From: Musicola paradisiaca NCPPB 2511 | GTDB taxonomy: Bacteria > Pseudomonadota > Gammaproteobacteria > Enterobacterales > Enterobacteriaceae | Direction of reading: 5' to 3' | Length of the DNA stretch: 64,000 bases | Assembly (NCBI RefSeq): GCF_000400505.1 | Contig: NZ_CM001857.1 | Coordinates: 2,772,591-2,836,590, forward strand | In this document: positions 46,450 through 57,165 of the stretch, piece by piece | Layout of the letters: each line of letters begins with the position of its first letter | How positions within the stretch are numbered: position 1 is the stretch's first letter | Translations under genes and position numbers: made by a program | Notes under the pieces: generated by a model | The model's database searches: none | What the model was told of the DNA's origin: nothing | The model's input: only the letters and a program-made list of their open reading frames with translations

Positions 46450-46460
46450 AGGGAGTGATC

Positions 46461-47561
46461 ATGTGGTATCGACTCTGGACGCTCATCCGCAAGGAACTGC
46501 AATCGCTGCTGCGGGAGCCGCAAACACGCGCCATTCTGGTACTACCGGTGCTGATTCAGGTCACGCTGTTTCCCTTCGCCGCTACGCTGGAAGTCACCCA
46601 CGCCCGCATCGCCGTTTACAGCGAAGACAACGGCCCGGCGTCGGTGGAACTGACCCAGCGCTTCGCCAGCGCCAGTGCGTTTTCCGAGGTACGACGGCTG
46701 CACAGCCCGCAGGAAATCGCCCCGACGCTGGACAACCAGCGCGCCCTGTTGCTGATCCGTTTTCCGCCGGAGTTTTCACGCAACCTGGCGCGCGGCGACG
46801 CCACATCATTGCAACTGATTCTCGACGGACGGCACTCCAACAGCGCCCAGATCGCCGCCAACTATGTACAACAGATCGTACAAACCTATCAGCAGGAACT
46901 GACGGGCACGGCCAGTAACCCCAGCGAGCTGTTGATACGGCACTGGTACAACCCGAATCTCGACTACAAGTGGTTTGTGGTGCCGTCGCTGGTGGCGTTG
47001 ATCACCACCATCGGCGTCTTGATCGTGACCTCGCTGTCGGTGGCCAGAGAGCGGGAACAGGGCACGCTGGAGCAACTGTTGGTTTCGCCGCTCGCCACCT
47101 GGCAGATTTTTATCGGCAAGGCGGTGCCCGCACAGATTGTCGCCACGGTACAAGCCTCCATCGTGCTGGCCGCCGGCATCTTCGTCTACCGCATCCCGTT
47201 TTCCGGCTCGCTGCTGCTGTTCTATTTCAGCATGCTGATCTACGGCTTCTCGCTGGTCGGGTTCGGGCTGTTGATTTCCGCGCTTTGCGCCACTCAGCAA
47301 CAGGCCTTTATCGGCGTGTTTGTGTTCGTGATGCCGGCTATCTTGCTCTCCGGTTATGTCTCGCCGGTGGAAAACATGCCGGAATGGTTGCAAGACCTGA
47401 CGTGGGTCAATCCGGTACGCCATTTCACCGCCATCACCAAGCAGATTTACCTGAAGGACGCCGGCCTGGCCGTGGTCTGGCAAGGGCTGTGGCCACTGCT
47501 GGTGATTACCGCCACTACCGGCAGCGCCGCCTATGCCATGTTTCGCCGTAAAATCGGCTGA
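46461..47561 (+). CDS. ybhR: ABC exporter permease YbhR
   Basis: The 366-residue ABC2 permease has the same layout as YbhS and the motif [23 protein letters not shown]. The ATG at 46461 follows GGGAG; an in-frame GTG two codons before is less likely. It is the last gene of the ybhGFSR operon, 11 bp after ybhS. Confidence 0.93.
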   Translation: MWYRLWTLIRKELQSLLREPQTRAILVLPVLIQVTLFPFAATLEVTHARIAVYSEDNGPASVELTQRFASASAFSEVRRLHSPQEIAPTLDNQRALLLIRFPPEFSRNLARGDATSLQLILDGRHSNSAQIAANYVQQIVQTYQQELTGTASNPSELLIRHWYNPNLDYKWFVVPSLVALITTIGVLIVTSLSVAREREQGTLEQLLVSPLATWQIFIGKAVPAQIVATVQASIVLAAGIFVYRIPFSGSLLLFYFSMLIYGFSLVGFGLLISALCATQQQAFIGVFVFVMPAILLSGYVSPVENMPEWLQDLTWVNPVRHFTAITKQIYLKDAGLAVVWQGLWPLLVITATTGSAAYAMFRRKIG

Positions 47562-47946
47562 TAACCGCCGCCTGGCCGCAATGCCGCGCCGTTAAGCCGG
47601 GTCGGCGGGGAAACGCAGGCATCCGGAAGGGCCCATCCCTGCCGCCCCGCTTGCGCTGGGGCTTAACCGGCCAGCATGACCGCACAGTGCAATGCCGCCC
47701 TCCGTGATGATTCCCCCCGGCATGAACACCGCTCGTCAGGCTTATCTTTACCCAGACAAGGCTATACTTAAGCCGTGTCTTGCGGTTTATGGGATTAGCC
47801 CAGGTCAGTTCGACGCGCCGGAAGACATGTCACCCCCTTCGGGATAGCACGGCTGTTCGCTTGTAATATCGCTCAACAACAAAACCAGGCGGCCACCTGA
47901 CATTCAGGTAGCCAGCCCGATAACACTGACAGCGAGGAACGACGCT
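47562..47946. other. Spacer between ybhR and ybhP with a long inverted repeat
   Basis: The 385-base gap contains GTTAAGCC at 47591-47598 facing GGCTTAAC at 47660-47667, with further GGCGGGG/CCGCCCC pairing inside. The hairpin may end the ybhGFSR transcript, although no T-tract follows. The rest is the ybhP start region with no gene seen. Confidence 0.4.
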
Positions 47947-48708
47947 ATGTCTGAACAGGCACCGGATTTCTCCTTCACGGTACTGACCATCAATACGCAT
48001 AAAGGCTTCAGCCCGTTTAACCGCCGTTTTATCCTGCCGGAGTTGCGGGAAGCGGTGCGCTCAGTCTCCGCCGACGTCGTATTTTTGCAGGAAGTTCAGG
48101 GGCGGCACGAAACCCATCCGCTACATGTGGAGAGTTGGCCCGATACGCCGCACTACGAATTTCTGGCGGAAACCATGTGGAATGATTACGCCTATGGCCG
48201 CAATGCGGTATACCCGGAAGGCGACCACGGCAACGCGGTATTGTCGCGATTTCCCATTTTCAGCTACCGTAATCTGGATATCTCGCTGTCCGAGCATGAG
48301 CGACGCGGCCTGCTCTATTGCGTCCTGAAAGTGCCGAACCGCGATTTGCACCTCCATGTGGTTTGCGTCCATCTGGGCATGTCCCCGCACCGCCAGCGTC
48401 AACAGATGGAACTGCTGCACACCCTGCTGGACACCATCCCGCCGGACGTCCCGCTGGTGGTGGCAGGCGACTTCAATGACTGGCTGCAACAAGCCACCCC
48501 CGACCTGAACCGCTACGCCAGACTGGAAGAGGTATTCAGCCAGCACTACGGCAAGCCGGCGCGCACCTTTCCCGCCCGGTTCCCGCTGTTGCGGCTGGAT
48601 CGGATTTATGTACGCAATGTACGCACCAGCGCCCCAACCCTGTTAGGCCCCAAACCCTGGTCGCACCTTTCCGACCATGCGCCGCTGGCGGTGGAGATCC
48701 ATGTGTGA
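47947..48708 (+). CDS. ybhP: Endonuclease/exonuclease/phosphatase-family protein YbhP
   Basis: The 253-residue protein has the metal-dependent phosphodiesterase fold: [12 protein letters not shown] near the start, [21 protein letters not shown] (Asp-Asn pair) and [11 protein letters not shown] at the end. Substrate could be DNA or a phospholipid head group. It overlaps clsB by 4 nt (GTGA), so a role in cardiolipin metabolism is plausible. E. coli has the same pair, followed by ybhN, which is absent here. Confidence 0.92.
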   Translation: MSEQAPDFSFTVLTINTHKGFSPFNRRFILPELREAVRSVSADVVFLQEVQGRHETHPLHVESWPDTPHYEFLAETMWNDYAYGRNAVYPEGDHGNAVLSRFPIFSYRNLDISLSEHERRGLLYCVLKVPNRDLHLHVVCVHLGMSPHRQRQQMELLHTLLDTIPPDVPLVVAGDFNDWLQQATPDLNRYARLEEVFSQHYGKPARTFPARFPLLRLDRIYVRNVRTSAPTLLGPKPWSHLSDHAPLAVEIHV

Positions 48709-49910
48709 AAACCGAATGGCGTGACGGTAATCAAATCGCGCTGCTGGTCAACGGCGACAATTTTTACCCCAGCGCCTTCGAGGCGATTCGACAGGCGCAT
48801 AGCCGGGTGGTGCTGGAAACATTCATTCTGTTCGAGGATGAGGTGGGATGGGGGCTGCACGCCGCCCTGCTGGCCGCCGCGCAACGCGGCGTCAGTATTG
48901 ATGTCACCGCCGATGGTTACGGCTCCCACGATCTGACGACGGAGTTTCTGCGCCCGCTGATCAAAGCCGGCGTGCGTTTTCATTTCTACGATCCGCGGCC
49001 GCGGCTGCTGGGCATGCGCACTAATCTATTCCGCCGCCTGCACCGCAAAATTCTGGTCGTCGACGGCGATACCGCCTGGATCGGCGGCATCAACTATTCT
49101 GCCGATCACCTGCTCAGCTACGGCAACACAGCCAAGCAGGATTATGCCGTTAAAGTACGCGGCCCGGTGGTGGACGACATCTATCGTTACGTACTGGCCG
49201 CGCTGGCCAGCGACGAGGAGCCCCGTCGCTGGTGGCACCCCCGTTTTCATCGCCCGGCGCTGCCGCACCCCGGCAATGCGCAGGCGCTGTTCATCTGGCG
49301 CGATAATCGCACCCACCGCCACGACATCGAAAAGCACTACCTGCAGATGCTGCGCCGGGCAAAGCACGAGGTCATTATCGCCAACGCCTATTTTTTCCCC
49401 GGCTACCGGCTATTGCGCGCCATGCGTAACGCAGTGCGGCGCAACGTGCAGGTACGGCTGATCATTCAGGGGCAACCGGATATCCCCATCGTTCTTTTCG
49501 GCGCCCGGTTGTTGTACCGCTATCTGGTGGACGCCGGCGTTGAAGTTTACGAATACCGGCAACGACCGTTACACGGCAAGGTAGCGCTGCAGGACGACTA
49601 CTGGGCCACCGTCGGCTCCAGTAATCTGGATCCGCTCAGCCTGGCGCTGAATCTGGAAGCGAATCTGGTTATCCATGATCGCGATTTCAACCAACAGTTA
49701 CGCGACAACCTGCGGCAATTGATACAGGAAGAGAGTCGGCGGGTCGAAGAGCAGCATGTGCCGCGCAAAAACGGCTGGCGACTGCTGGTGAACGTGGCGG
49801 TATTTCATTTTCTGCGCCGCTTCCCGGCGCTGGCCGGCTGGCTGCCCGCCCATACGCCCCAATTGACCCAAATTGATATCCCGGAACCGCCGCACATGCC
49901 TCCGCAATAG
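48705..49910 (+). CDS. clsB: Cardiolipin synthase B
   Basis: The 401-residue phospholipase D superfamily protein has two HKD motifs: H113-x-K115-x4-D120 in [10 protein letters not shown] and H290-x-K292-x4-D297 in HGKVALQDD. Both are followed by the conserved G-G/S-x-N pattern ([16 protein letters not shown]). It starts at GTG, overlapping ybhP. ClsB condenses phosphatidylglycerol to cardiolipin in the inner membrane. Confidence 0.95.
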   Translation: MKTEWRDGNQIALLVNGDNFYPSAFEAIRQAHSRVVLETFILFEDEVGWGLHAALLAAAQRGVSIDVTADGYGSHDLTTEFLRPLIKAGVRFHFYDPRPRLLGMRTNLFRRLHRKILVVDGDTAWIGGINYSADHLLSYGNTAKQDYAVKVRGPVVDDIYRYVLAALASDEEPRRWWHPRFHRPALPHPGNAQALFIWRDNRTHRHDIEKHYLQMLRRAKHEVIIANAYFFPGYRLLRAMRNAVRRNVQVRLIIQGQPDIPIVLFGARLLYRYLVDAGVEVYEYRQRPLHGKVALQDDYWATVGSSNLDPLSLALNLEANLVIHDRDFNQQLRDNLRQLIQEESRRVEEQHVPRKNGWRLLVNVAVFHFLRRFPALAGWLPAHTPQLTQIDIPEPPHMPPQ

Positions 49911-50199
49911 TACCGGCCACGCCGGAACCGCCCGAAACGCGCCGCTGTTTGCCTCGCACGCCGCACCGTTCCCTGTATTCCACATGCCGTGCTGCCGCGA
50001 ACGGGGTGAATCACTGGCGCGCGCCATGTCTGGCCCATACGGTTCCCTCCTGCCATGGCGTGCGTTGATTGCGCCGGAGGGGCGGTTATCATGATATCTG
50101 TCATTACGTTGGCGGCAGAGAATGTTACTGTTAACCGCATCGCTGTCGTTGAGCCGAAACAGCGCGGGCAAACACAGTGTGGTGTTTTTTCAGGGAGTT

Positions 50200-51114
50200 A
50201 TGATGGTCGATGTTCTTATAAAAGCGTTTTCATTCATTCTGGTCATTATCATTGGCTATCAGCTCAAACAACGGGGCATTCTGCAGCAGGAAAGCGCCAC
50301 CGCACTCTCCAAGCTGATGATGAACTTCACCCTGCCCGCCGCCGTGATTACCGGATTCGCCAGTTTTAAAGTCGACCACTCGCTGCTGATCCTGGTGGCG
50401 TTGGGGCTAGGGTGTAATCTGGTGCTGCTGGGCGTGGGGTATCTTATCGGGCGCCGCAGTCCGGAAGGGCTGAAAGCGTTTTATATGATCAACTCGCCCG
50501 GCTACAACATCGGCTGTTTTACCTTGCCGTATGTGCAGAGTTTTCTCGGCCCGGTCGGTATTGTCGCCACCTGTCTGTTCGACGCCGGCAACTCGGTGGT
50601 CTGCACTGGCGGCAGTTTCGCCGTGGCATCTGCCGCGACGGGGAAAAGCTCAGGCTGGCTCAACATCGTTAAACGGCTGTTTTCATCGGTGCCGTTTGAT
50701 GTTTATGTGTTACTGATGATCGCCGCGCTGATGGGATGGCATCTCCCCTCGCAGATTACGCTGCTGGTCTCCACCCTCGGCAACGCCAACCCGTTCGTGG
50801 CGATGCTGATTATCGGCATGCTGCTGGAAGTCAACATCGACCGTTCGCAGCTAAAGCATGTGCTGACCGTTCTGCTGCTGCGTTATACCTCGGCGGCGGC
50901 CTTCGCCTCGCTGTTCTATTTTTTCACCCCGCTGCCGCTGGAGATTCGTCAGGTGCTGGCCGTCGTGGTATTTGCGCCGCTGTCATCGTTATCACCGCTG
51001 TTTACTGCGCGCTTCAACGGTAATCTGGCGGTGGTGGCCAGCTTCGCCAATTCCCTATCCATTATGATCAGTATCCTGATCATCACCACGCTGCTGACGA
51101 CCATGCAGCTTTAG
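50200..51114 (+). CDS. AEC-family (auxin efflux carrier) transporter
   Basis: The 304-residue membrane protein has about ten hydrophobic segments. Typical AEC features are KLMMNFTLPAAVITGFASF in the first third and NSPGYNIGCFTLPYVQSFLG. GGGAG lies before the ATG at 50200; a longer frame to 50122 lacks such a site. The family carries organic acids or amino-acid derivatives; substrate unknown. It sits where E. coli has ybhN/ybhM. Confidence 0.85.
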   Translation: MMVDVLIKAFSFILVIIIGYQLKQRGILQQESATALSKLMMNFTLPAAVITGFASFKVDHSLLILVALGLGCNLVLLGVGYLIGRRSPEGLKAFYMINSPGYNIGCFTLPYVQSFLGPVGIVATCLFDAGNSVVCTGGSFAVASAATGKSSGWLNIVKRLFSSVPFDVYVLLMIAALMGWHLPSQITLLVSTLGNANPFVAMLIIGMLLEVNIDRSQLKHVLTVLLLRYTSAAAFASLFYFFTPLPLEIRQVLAVVVFAPLSSLSPLFTARFNGNLAVVASFANSLSIMISILIITTLLTTMQL

Positions 51115-51184
51115 CCGGAAAAGGCCAGTCACGCCACAGAGGAAATGGGAAAGGAACGCCGGAAACGGAAAGCCATCAGATCAA

Positions 51185-51210
51185 CAAAAGCCCGTCGCAA
51201 CGGGCTTTTG
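51185..51210. terminator. Bidirectional terminator between the AEC gene and ybhL
   Basis: CAAAAGCCCG and CGGGCTTTTG form a perfect 10-bp stem with a 6-base loop, with A and T tracts in the arms for both converging genes. Confidence 0.9.
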
Positions 51211-51231
51211 TGCAGTAAGGGAAATGGAACC

Positions 51232-51942
51232 TTAGCGGCGGTTGCCGAACAGACGCAACAGCATCAGGAACAGGTTGATAAAGTCCAGATACAAATCCAG
51301 CGCGCCGACAATCGAGTAGCGGCGGAAGTTTTCGCGATCGTCAGGAGACAAGGACTCACCCAGATATTTCAGCTTTTGGGTGTCATAGGCGGTCAGCCCG
51401 ACAAACACCAACACGCCGATATAGTTGATGGCCAGCGCCAGACCGGAACTCTTCAGCCAGAAATTCACCAGCGTTGCCAGCAGGATACCGATCAATGCCA
51501 TGAACAGCATGCTGCCCAACCCGGTGAGATCGCGTTTAGTGGTATACCCATACACACTCATCGCGCCGAACGTACCGGCGGTAATCACGAAGGTGCTGGC
51601 GATAGAATCACCGGTATAAACCAGGAAAATGCTGGAAATCGTCAGCCCGGTCAGCGCCGAATAGAGCATGAACAACGTGGTGGCGACGCCGCCGCTCAGC
51701 CGGTGCACCATGCCGGACAGCACAAACACCAGACCGAGTTGCACAATCACCAGACCGAAAAAGGTGAACTTGCTGCCGAACACCAGTTGCATAATCGCGC
51801 TGTTCTGGGGGGCATACCAGGCGACAAACGCCGTCAGAAGCAGACCGCAGGCCATCCAGCCGTAGACTTGCGCCATAAATGCCTGCACGCGGGTACCGGC
51901 CTGCTGAACGATGGAACCGCTGGAACGTGAAAATCGATCCAT
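51232..51942 (-). CDS. ybhL: BAX inhibitor-1 family membrane protein YbhL
   Basis: The 236-residue protein has about seven transmembrane segments and the BI-1/TMBIM signature, including VFVGLTAYDTQKLK near the C-terminus with the aspartate of the di-aspartyl pH sensor. Family members leak or regulate ions such as calcium. The E. coli gene lies between clsB and moaE, as here, but a ferric transporter operon has been placed between ybhL and moaE. Confidence 0.93.
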   Translation of the reverse strand: MDRFSRSSGSIVQQAGTRVQAFMAQVYGWMACGLLLTAFVAWYAPQNSAIMQLVFGSKFTFFGLVIVQLGLVFVLSGMVHRLSGGVATTLFMLYSALTGLTISSIFLVYTGDSIASTFVITAGTFGAMSVYGYTTKRDLTGLGSMLFMALIGILLATLVNFWLKSSGLALAINYIGVLVFVGLTAYDTQKLKYLGESLSPDDRENFRRYSIVGALDLYLDFINLFLMLLRLFGNRR

Positions 51943-52078
51943 GATGCTACCTTTGTGTTGAGTATGTTGGGGTGTGTATATGAAGAAGGGCCGCAGCCCG
52001 CCTGTTGTTCAGCTTAACACAAAACGCGCATTCGACACGCTGACCGTCGCACAGACCACGCGCCTGTCGCCCGGACAC

Positions 52079-53113
52079 TCAATCAAGAATATGCGCCAGC
52101 CCCACCACATTCAGACATACCGGCGTCCCCACGCCGATGCCCTCGCGACTGAGGGTTTTAATGTCGATTTCCTGCTGGCCGTGCGCCACCCTCACACGCA
52201 ACGTGGACACAAAACCGGCGAAATCCACGGCAGTCACCACCGCCTGAGGCTGCGTAAACGGCGGCGCGGGCATAATGTCTATCTGTTCCGGCCGCAGCAT
52301 GATGCGTGCCGGGCCACGGCGTAAGCGGTCGCTCACGCGGACATCGCCCAGCACACAGGCCGCCAGGCCGTTCTGTAATTCGGCGGACACCACCAATGTA
52401 TCGCCGAGAAACGCCGCCGTTTCTTCATCGGCCGGCTGTTGATAGAGCGACTGCGGCGAACCGACCTGAACCAGACGCCCCTGTCGCATCACCGCGACTT
52501 GATCGGCAAACGACAATGCCTCCGCCTGATCGTGCGTCACCAGAATGGACGCGATGTCCGACTCCGCCAGCAGCGCCGCGACCGATTGACGCATGGCGGC
52601 GCGCAACCCGGTGTCCAGCGCGGAAAACGGCTCGTCCAACAGCATCAACGCCGGCCGTTGTGAGAGTGCCCGCGCCAGCGCCACCCGCTGCTGCTGGCCA
52701 CCGGAGAGTTGGTGCGGCCACAGAGATGCCAGTTGACGATCAAGAGAAACCCGCTCCATCAGCTCATCGACCCGACGCTGTTTCTCCCGGCGGCTGCCGC
52801 CAAGCCCAAAGCTGATATTCTGCGCCACGGTAAAATGCGGAAACAGCGCGCCATCCTGCGGCACAAAACCGATGCCGCGCTCATGCGCCGGCACCCAGAC
52901 GGCGTCGTCCGCCAGCAGGCGGCCCTGCAACCGAAGCCGGCCGTCATCCGGCGCGTCGAACCCGGCGATAATCCGCAGCAGCGTGGTTTTGCCGGAACCG
53001 GAAGGCCCTACGACCACCGTCCGGCTCCCAGGCGCGACGTACAGGTCGATGGCATCCAGCACGCGGGTGGCGCCAAACGATTTACCGATACCGAAAAGTT
53101 CCAGAGTATTCAT
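52079..53113 (-). CDS. Ferric iron ABC transporter ATP-binding protein (FbpC/SfuC type)
   Basis: The 344-residue ABC ATPase has Walker [10 protein letters not shown] (37-45), signature LSGGQQQRV, Walker [13 protein letters not shown] and a C-terminal TOBE-like regulatory part ([16 protein letters not shown]). It overlaps the permease gene by 4 nt. Together with the permease and binding protein it imports ferric ions across the inner membrane. Confidence 0.9.
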   Translation of the reverse strand: MNTLELFGIGKSFGATRVLDAIDLYVAPGSRTVVVGPSGSGKTTLLRIIAGFDAPDDGRLRLQGRLLADDAVWVPAHERGIGFVPQDGALFPHFTVAQNISFGLGGSRREKQRRVDELMERVSLDRQLASLWPHQLSGGQQQRVALARALSQRPALMLLDEPFSALDTGLRAAMRQSVAALLAESDIASILVTHDQAEALSFADQVAVMRQGRLVQVGSPQSLYQQPADEETAAFLGDTLVVSAELQNGLAACVLGDVRVSDRLRRGPARIMLRPEQIDIMPAPPFTQPQAVVTAVDFAGFVSTLRVRVAHGQQEIDIKTLSREGIGVGTPVCLNVVGLAHILD

Positions 53114-54693
53114 AGTCCTGCCGTGCGTTTGGATTGCGAATAAAACAGCCAGGTCAATGGCAATGACAGCACCACCATAATCAGGGCGTAAGGCGCCGCC
53201 GCCATGTAATCGATCTCGCTGGTCAGCGCCCAGAAGCCGGTCGCCAGCGTCCGGGTGCCGTTGGGCGCCAACAGCAACGTCGCCGTCAGCTCATTAGTCA
53301 CCGCCAGAAATACCAGCGCCGCGCCCGAGGCCGCGCCGGGTGCGGCCAAGCGCAGCGTAGTGCGCCACAACGCCCGCAACGGTGAACACCCCAGGCTACG
53401 GGCTACGTTCTCCAGTTCCACCGGCGCCTGGGAGATCCCCGCGCGCAGAGAAATCAGCGCACGCGGCATGAACATCAGCACATAGGCCAGCAGCAACGTT
53501 ATTTCCGTCTGATAGATAGGACGCAAGGAATGGATGGTCATCGTCACCAACGCCAGCGCCACCACGATACCGGGCAGCGAACTGGTGACATAGTTACAGC
53601 TTTCCAGTACCCGATAGACGCCGGAAGGATGCCGTACCGACAACCAGGCCATCGGCAAGGCGCACAGCGTCACCAGCAGGGCGCCGACCACCGCCAGCCA
53701 TAGCGTCTGCGTCAAGGCGGGCAACAGATCGGGATTACGCCATACTGCGGCACCGCCGCGCGCCAGCCAGCGCCCCAACGTCATCAGAGGCACGCCCAGC
53801 GCCAGCAATACCAGCATCAGCGGCAAAAGCAGCCCCAATGTCAGCGTTGTCGGCCCCAACCGCCATAGCGTTTGACTGCGGGCGCTGCCTGAACCGACGC
53901 GGGCGTAACGGGCGCAGCCGCGGGTGCCCGTTTCCAGCGCCAGCAAACCAAGACAGCACAGCACCAACACGCCGGCCAGCATATTGGCCGCCGGGCCGTT
54001 AAAGGTGGATTGATATTGTTCGAAAATCGCGGTGGTGAAGGTATCGAAGCGAATCATGGCGTACAGGCCGTACTCCGCCAGCAGGTGCAAGGCGATCAAT
54101 AGCGACCCGCCCCATACCGCCAGCCGCAGCTGCGGCAACACCACCCGCCGGAAAACCGCCCACGGCCGGGATCCCAGCGAGGTGGCGACATCCTCCAGGC
54201 TGGGGTCGAGGCGGCGTAACACCGCAGCGACGGGCAGATAGATAAACGGGAAATAGGCCAGCACCGACAAAAACACCCCGGCGGCGAGCCCGTTCATTCC
54301 CGGCAGCAGGCTGATCCAGGCATAGCTTTGTACAAACGCGGGCACCGCCAGCGGCGCCGTCAGCAACAGCGACCAAAGCCGACGCCCCGGCAACGCGGTA
54401 CGTTCGGTCAGCCACGCCAGCGCCACGCCCAACAGCGCGCACAGCGGTAACGTGCACACCACCAGCAACACGGTGTTCACCACCAGCTCGCCGACACGAG
54501 GGCGAAACACCAGCGCGCGCACGCTATCCCAGCCGGTCTCAAACGTCACGCCCACCACAAACCCCAACGGCAACAGCGCCAGCAGAGACAGCACCAATGC
54601 AGCCGCTACGATCCAGCGCTCCGGCCGTTGCCGCGACTGACGGCGCGCCGTCGGCGCCGCCCGTCTCACTTCCTGCAACTCCGCGTCAAACAT
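53110..54693 (-). CDS. Ferric iron ABC transporter permease (FbpB/SfuB type)
   Basis: The 527-residue membrane protein is a fused double permease with about twelve segments. Two copies of the coupling-helix motif appear: [21 protein letters not shown] near residue 165 and [20 protein letters not shown] near 440. Double length is usual for the ferric Sfu/Fbp class. It lies 33 bp after the binding-protein gene and overlaps the ATPase gene. Confidence 0.9.
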   Translation of the reverse strand: MFDAELQEVRRAAPTARRQSRQRPERWIVAAALVLSLLALLPLGFVVGVTFETGWDSVRALVFRPRVGELVVNTVLLVVCTLPLCALLGVALAWLTERTALPGRRLWSLLLTAPLAVPAFVQSYAWISLLPGMNGLAAGVFLSVLAYFPFIYLPVAAVLRRLDPSLEDVATSLGSRPWAVFRRVVLPQLRLAVWGGSLLIALHLLAEYGLYAMIRFDTFTTAIFEQYQSTFNGPAANMLAGVLVLCCLGLLALETGTRGCARYARVGSGSARSQTLWRLGPTTLTLGLLLPLMLVLLALGVPLMTLGRWLARGGAAVWRNPDLLPALTQTLWLAVVGALLVTLCALPMAWLSVRHPSGVYRVLESCNYVTSSLPGIVVALALVTMTIHSLRPIYQTEITLLLAYVLMFMPRALISLRAGISQAPVELENVARSLGCSPLRALWRTTLRLAAPGAASGAALVFLAVTNELTATLLLAPNGTRTLATGFWALTSEIDYMAAAPYALIMVVLSLPLTWLFYSQSKRTAGL

Positions 54694-54726
54694 ACCGCGC
54701 GGCGCCTCCCGTCGGACATGTGGTCA

Positions 54727-55743
54727 TTACAGCAGGCCCGCCTCGGTCATCAATTCCACCACTTTTTTACCGTTTAACTGCGCGGCGTCTACCTTCGGCG
54801 CATTCAGGGATTTCAGCGGCACCAGTTTTGGGTTCGATTCGGCGTTCACGCCCACCGCATACTCAAACGCGGTATTGGTACGCAACAGCGCCTGGCCCTG
54901 CTTGCCGGTGATCCACTTGATAAAGGTTTGAGCTTGCTGCGGGTGCTTGCTGGCCGCCAGTACGCCGCCGCCGGAAATACTGACGAATGCGCCCGGATCC
55001 TGGTTTTTGAAATAGTGCAAACGGACATTTTGGCTGTTCTCGCCGGTTTTAGCGCCGTCGACGAACGGGTAGTAGTGGTAGATCACGCCGCTGTCGATCT
55101 GGCCGGCATTAACGGCTTTCATCACCGTACTGTTGCCCTTATAGGCGGTGAAGTTGGTTTTCATCGCCTTCAGCCACGCCAACGTTTCCTGCTCGCCTTT
55201 CAACGCCAGCATGGCGCTGACGATAGCCTGAAAATCGGCGCCGGACGGAGACGCCGCCCAGCGGCCTTTCCATTCAGGTTTAGCAAGATCCATCAGCGAT
55301 TTCGGCAACTGCGCCTCGCTGATTTTCTCCGGGTTGTAAACAAACACGGTAGAACGGGCGGCGATACCGATCCAACGGCCGTGGGACGGGCGGTACTGCG
55401 GTTCAACCTGCTGGAGTGTTTCGGCATCCACCGGCGCAAACAGATGGGCGTTATCCACCAGCACCATGGCCGGCGAGTTTTCGGTCAGGAACACATCCGC
55501 CGGCGTCGCGCTCCCTTCCTGCACCAGTTGGTTCCCCAGTTCGCTATCGCCGCCGTTGCGCAGCGTTACCTTAATGCCGGTTTCCTGGGTGAAAGCATCG
55601 GCCCAGGATTTGACCAGATTTTCATGCTGCGCGTTATACACCACGATGCCGTCGGCTTCCGCCTGCGCGTTACAAGAAAACCCCAGCATCAAAGAAGACG
55701 CCAGCAGCGTGACGGAAAACAGAGAAGCTATATGCCGTTTCAT
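54727..55743 (-). CDS. Ferric iron ABC transporter periplasmic binding protein (FbpA/SfuA type)
   Basis: The 338-residue precursor has a signal peptide ending near AQA. The ferric-binding residues of FbpA are conserved: H40 in YNAQHENL, E88 in LTENSP and the tyrosine pair Y224-Y225 in IYHYYPF. It carries Fe(III) from the periplasm to the permease. A Fur-box-like sequence lies about 90 bp upstream, so low iron should induce the operon. Confidence 0.92.
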   Translation of the reverse strand: MKRHIASLFSVTLLASSLMLGFSCNAQAEADGIVVYNAQHENLVKSWADAFTQETGIKVTLRNGGDSELGNQLVQEGSATPADVFLTENSPAMVLVDNAHLFAPVDAETLQQVEPQYRPSHGRWIGIAARSTVFVYNPEKISEAQLPKSLMDLAKPEWKGRWAASPSGADFQAIVSAMLALKGEQETLAWLKAMKTNFTAYKGNSTVMKAVNAGQIDSGVIYHYYPFVDGAKTGENSQNVRLHYFKNQDPGAFVSISGGGVLAASKHPQQAQTFIKWITGKQGQALLRTNTAFEYAVGVNAESNPKLVPLKSLNAPKVDAAQLNGKKVVELMTEAGLL

Positions 55744-55830
55744 ACCATTATCCTTTTATAACTATCTGACATTAAAAGTGAATTGGTCGGACTCAAATCA
55801 ACGGCGACCATTATCCCGAACGGAAAATGG

Positions 55831-55851
55831 AAATAAAAATGATTCTTATTA
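55831..55851. promoter_or_regulatory. Fur box upstream of the ferric transporter operon
   Basis: AAATAAAAATGATTCTTATT, read on the other strand as AATAAGAATCATTTTTATT, fits three hexamers close to the Fur consensus GATAAT-GATAAT-CATTATC. Its place ahead of an iron-transport operon supports repression by Fur when iron is plentiful. Confidence 0.72.
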
Positions 55852-55950
55852 ATGGGTTTGCTGACGATTTCTTAACGATTTCTTGATGAAATACTGAATT
55901 TACAACACGTTGGAATCGCTCTGCTCATGCATGAGAGAGCAATTAAGTAG

Positions 55951-55973
55951 CGGCGGCAATCAATTTGCCGCCG
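55951..55973 (-). terminator. Hairpin after moaE
   Basis: CGGCGGCAA and TTGCCGCCG form a perfect 9-bp stem around TCAAT, just past the moaE stop. The T-tract is weak. A 12-bp palindrome CTCATGCATGAG lies nearby at 55924-55935. Confidence 0.55.
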
Positions 55974-55980
55974 AAGGGAA

Positions 55981-56430
55981 TTACCAGCGTTCGGCAGCCT
56001 GTCGATCGCTGTCGCGGGCATCCACCCAACGATCGCCCGTCGTCGTCGCCTCCTGCTTCCAGAACGGCGCGCGGGTCTTGAGATAATCCATGATGAATTC
56101 CGCCGCCGCGAACGCCGCATGCCGGTGTGCTCCGCTCACGCCGACAAAGACGATTTCATCGCCAGGGTACAATGCGCCGATCCGGTGAATCAGGCTGACG
56201 CGCTGTAAGGGCCAGCGTTGCCGCGCCTCGGCGACGATCTCCTCCAGCGCCTTTTCCGTCATGCCGGGATAGTGCTCCAGCGTCAGCGCCTGCACGCTGT
56301 CCCCCAGATTGTGATTACGCACCTTGCCGGTAAAGGTGACAACCGCGCCGTCAGACTCACAAGCCGACAGCCATTGGTATTCATCACCGACGCTGAACCC
56401 GGCCTCGCCTACCCGAATACGTGTTTCCAT
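55981..56430 (-). CDS. moaE: Molybdopterin synthase catalytic subunit MoaE
   Basis: The 149-residue protein carries the family motifs GAVVTFTGKVRNHNLGD, LEHYPGM and RIGALYPGDEIVFVGVSGAHRHAAF, with the conserved lysine in WKQEATTTGDRWVDA. It joins MoaD to add two sulfurs to precursor Z. The gene is 4 bp downstream of moaD and closes the moaABCDE operon. Confidence 0.95.
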   Translation of the reverse strand: METRIRVGEAGFSVGDEYQWLSACESDGAVVTFTGKVRNHNLGDSVQALTLEHYPGMTEKALEEIVAEARQRWPLQRVSLIHRIGALYPGDEIVFVGVSGAHRHAAFAAAEFIMDYLKTRAPFWKQEATTTGDRWVDARDSDRQAAERW

Positions 56431-56434
56431 CCCA

Positions 56435-56680
56435 TCAGCCCCCGGTCACTGGCGGAAAGAATGCCACTTCGTCGCCATCCGCCAGCGGATGCGTCATCGT
56501 CACCAGCGACTGGTTTACCGCCGCCAGCAAACGCCCATCCTCCAGCGCCAGCGCCCAGCGCCCACCGCGGGCGCACAACGCCTGCCGCAGCGCCGCCACA
56601 TCGGCGTACTCCGGCGGCAGCGACAGCCGGTCGGTTCCCGTCAACTCCCGCACCTGGGCGAAAAACAGCACATTGATCAT
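56435..56680 (-). CDS. moaD: Molybdopterin synthase sulfur carrier subunit MoaD
   Basis: The 81-residue ubiquitin-like protein starts at the ATG at 56680 (GGAGG upstream) as [13 protein letters not shown] and ends FFPPVTGG. The terminal Gly-Gly becomes the thiocarboxylate that donates sulfur. A longer frame running into moaC is not used. It overlaps the end of moaC by 4 nt. Confidence 0.94.
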   Translation of the reverse strand: MINVLFFAQVRELTGTDRLSLPPEYADVAALRQALCARGGRWALALEDGRLLAAVNQSLVTMTHPLADGDEVAFFPPVTGG

Positions 56681-57159
56681 GATGCCTCCGCAACAAAATC
56701 GCCGGATTTGCCGCCGCTCTTCGCCAGCAAACGTACCGGGCCGATCACCATATCTTTCTGCACCGCCTTGCACATATCGTAAATCGTCAGCGCCGCGACG
56801 GAAGCCGCCGTCAGCGCCTCCATTTCCACGCCGGTCTTGCCGGTAAGGCGACACAACGCCTCAATACGTACCCGGTTATGCTCCGGCTGGGCCTCCAACT
56901 CCACGGCGACCTTACTCAACAACAGCGGATGGCACAGCGGGATCAGCTCCCAGGTTCGTTTAGCGGCCTGAATGCCGGCGATACGTGCGGTGGCGAAAAC
57001 ATCGCCCTTGTGATGGCGGCCTTCAACGATCATCGCCAGCGTTTGCGGCGCCATCGTGACAAAGGCTTCGGCGCGGGCTTCGCGCACGCTGTCGTTCTTG
57101 CCGGAAACATCCACCATTTCCGCCTCGCCGGCGGCATTGATATGCGTCAGTTGGCTCAT
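56677..57159 (-). CDS. moaC: Cyclic pyranopterin monophosphate synthase MoaC
   Basis: The 160-residue protein has the MoaC features [33 protein letters not shown] and [24 protein letters not shown], with lysine and histidine residues of the active site. It closes the pyranopterin ring made by MoaA. It lies 6 bp after moaB. Confidence 0.95.
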   Translation of the reverse strand: MSQLTHINAAGEAEMVDVSGKNDSVREARAEAFVTMAPQTLAMIVEGRHHKGDVFATARIAGIQAAKRTWELIPLCHPLLLSKVAVELEAQPEHNRVRIEALCRLTGKTGVEMEALTAASVAALTIYDMCKAVQKDMVIGPVRLLAKSGGKSGDFVAEAS

Positions 57160-57165
57160 GCTCGG

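Noticed and set aside
47591..47667. Long inverted repeat after ybhR as a structured RNA
   Set aside because: Stem pairs are interrupted, no T-tract follows, and GC-rich DNA readily gives such partial pairings.
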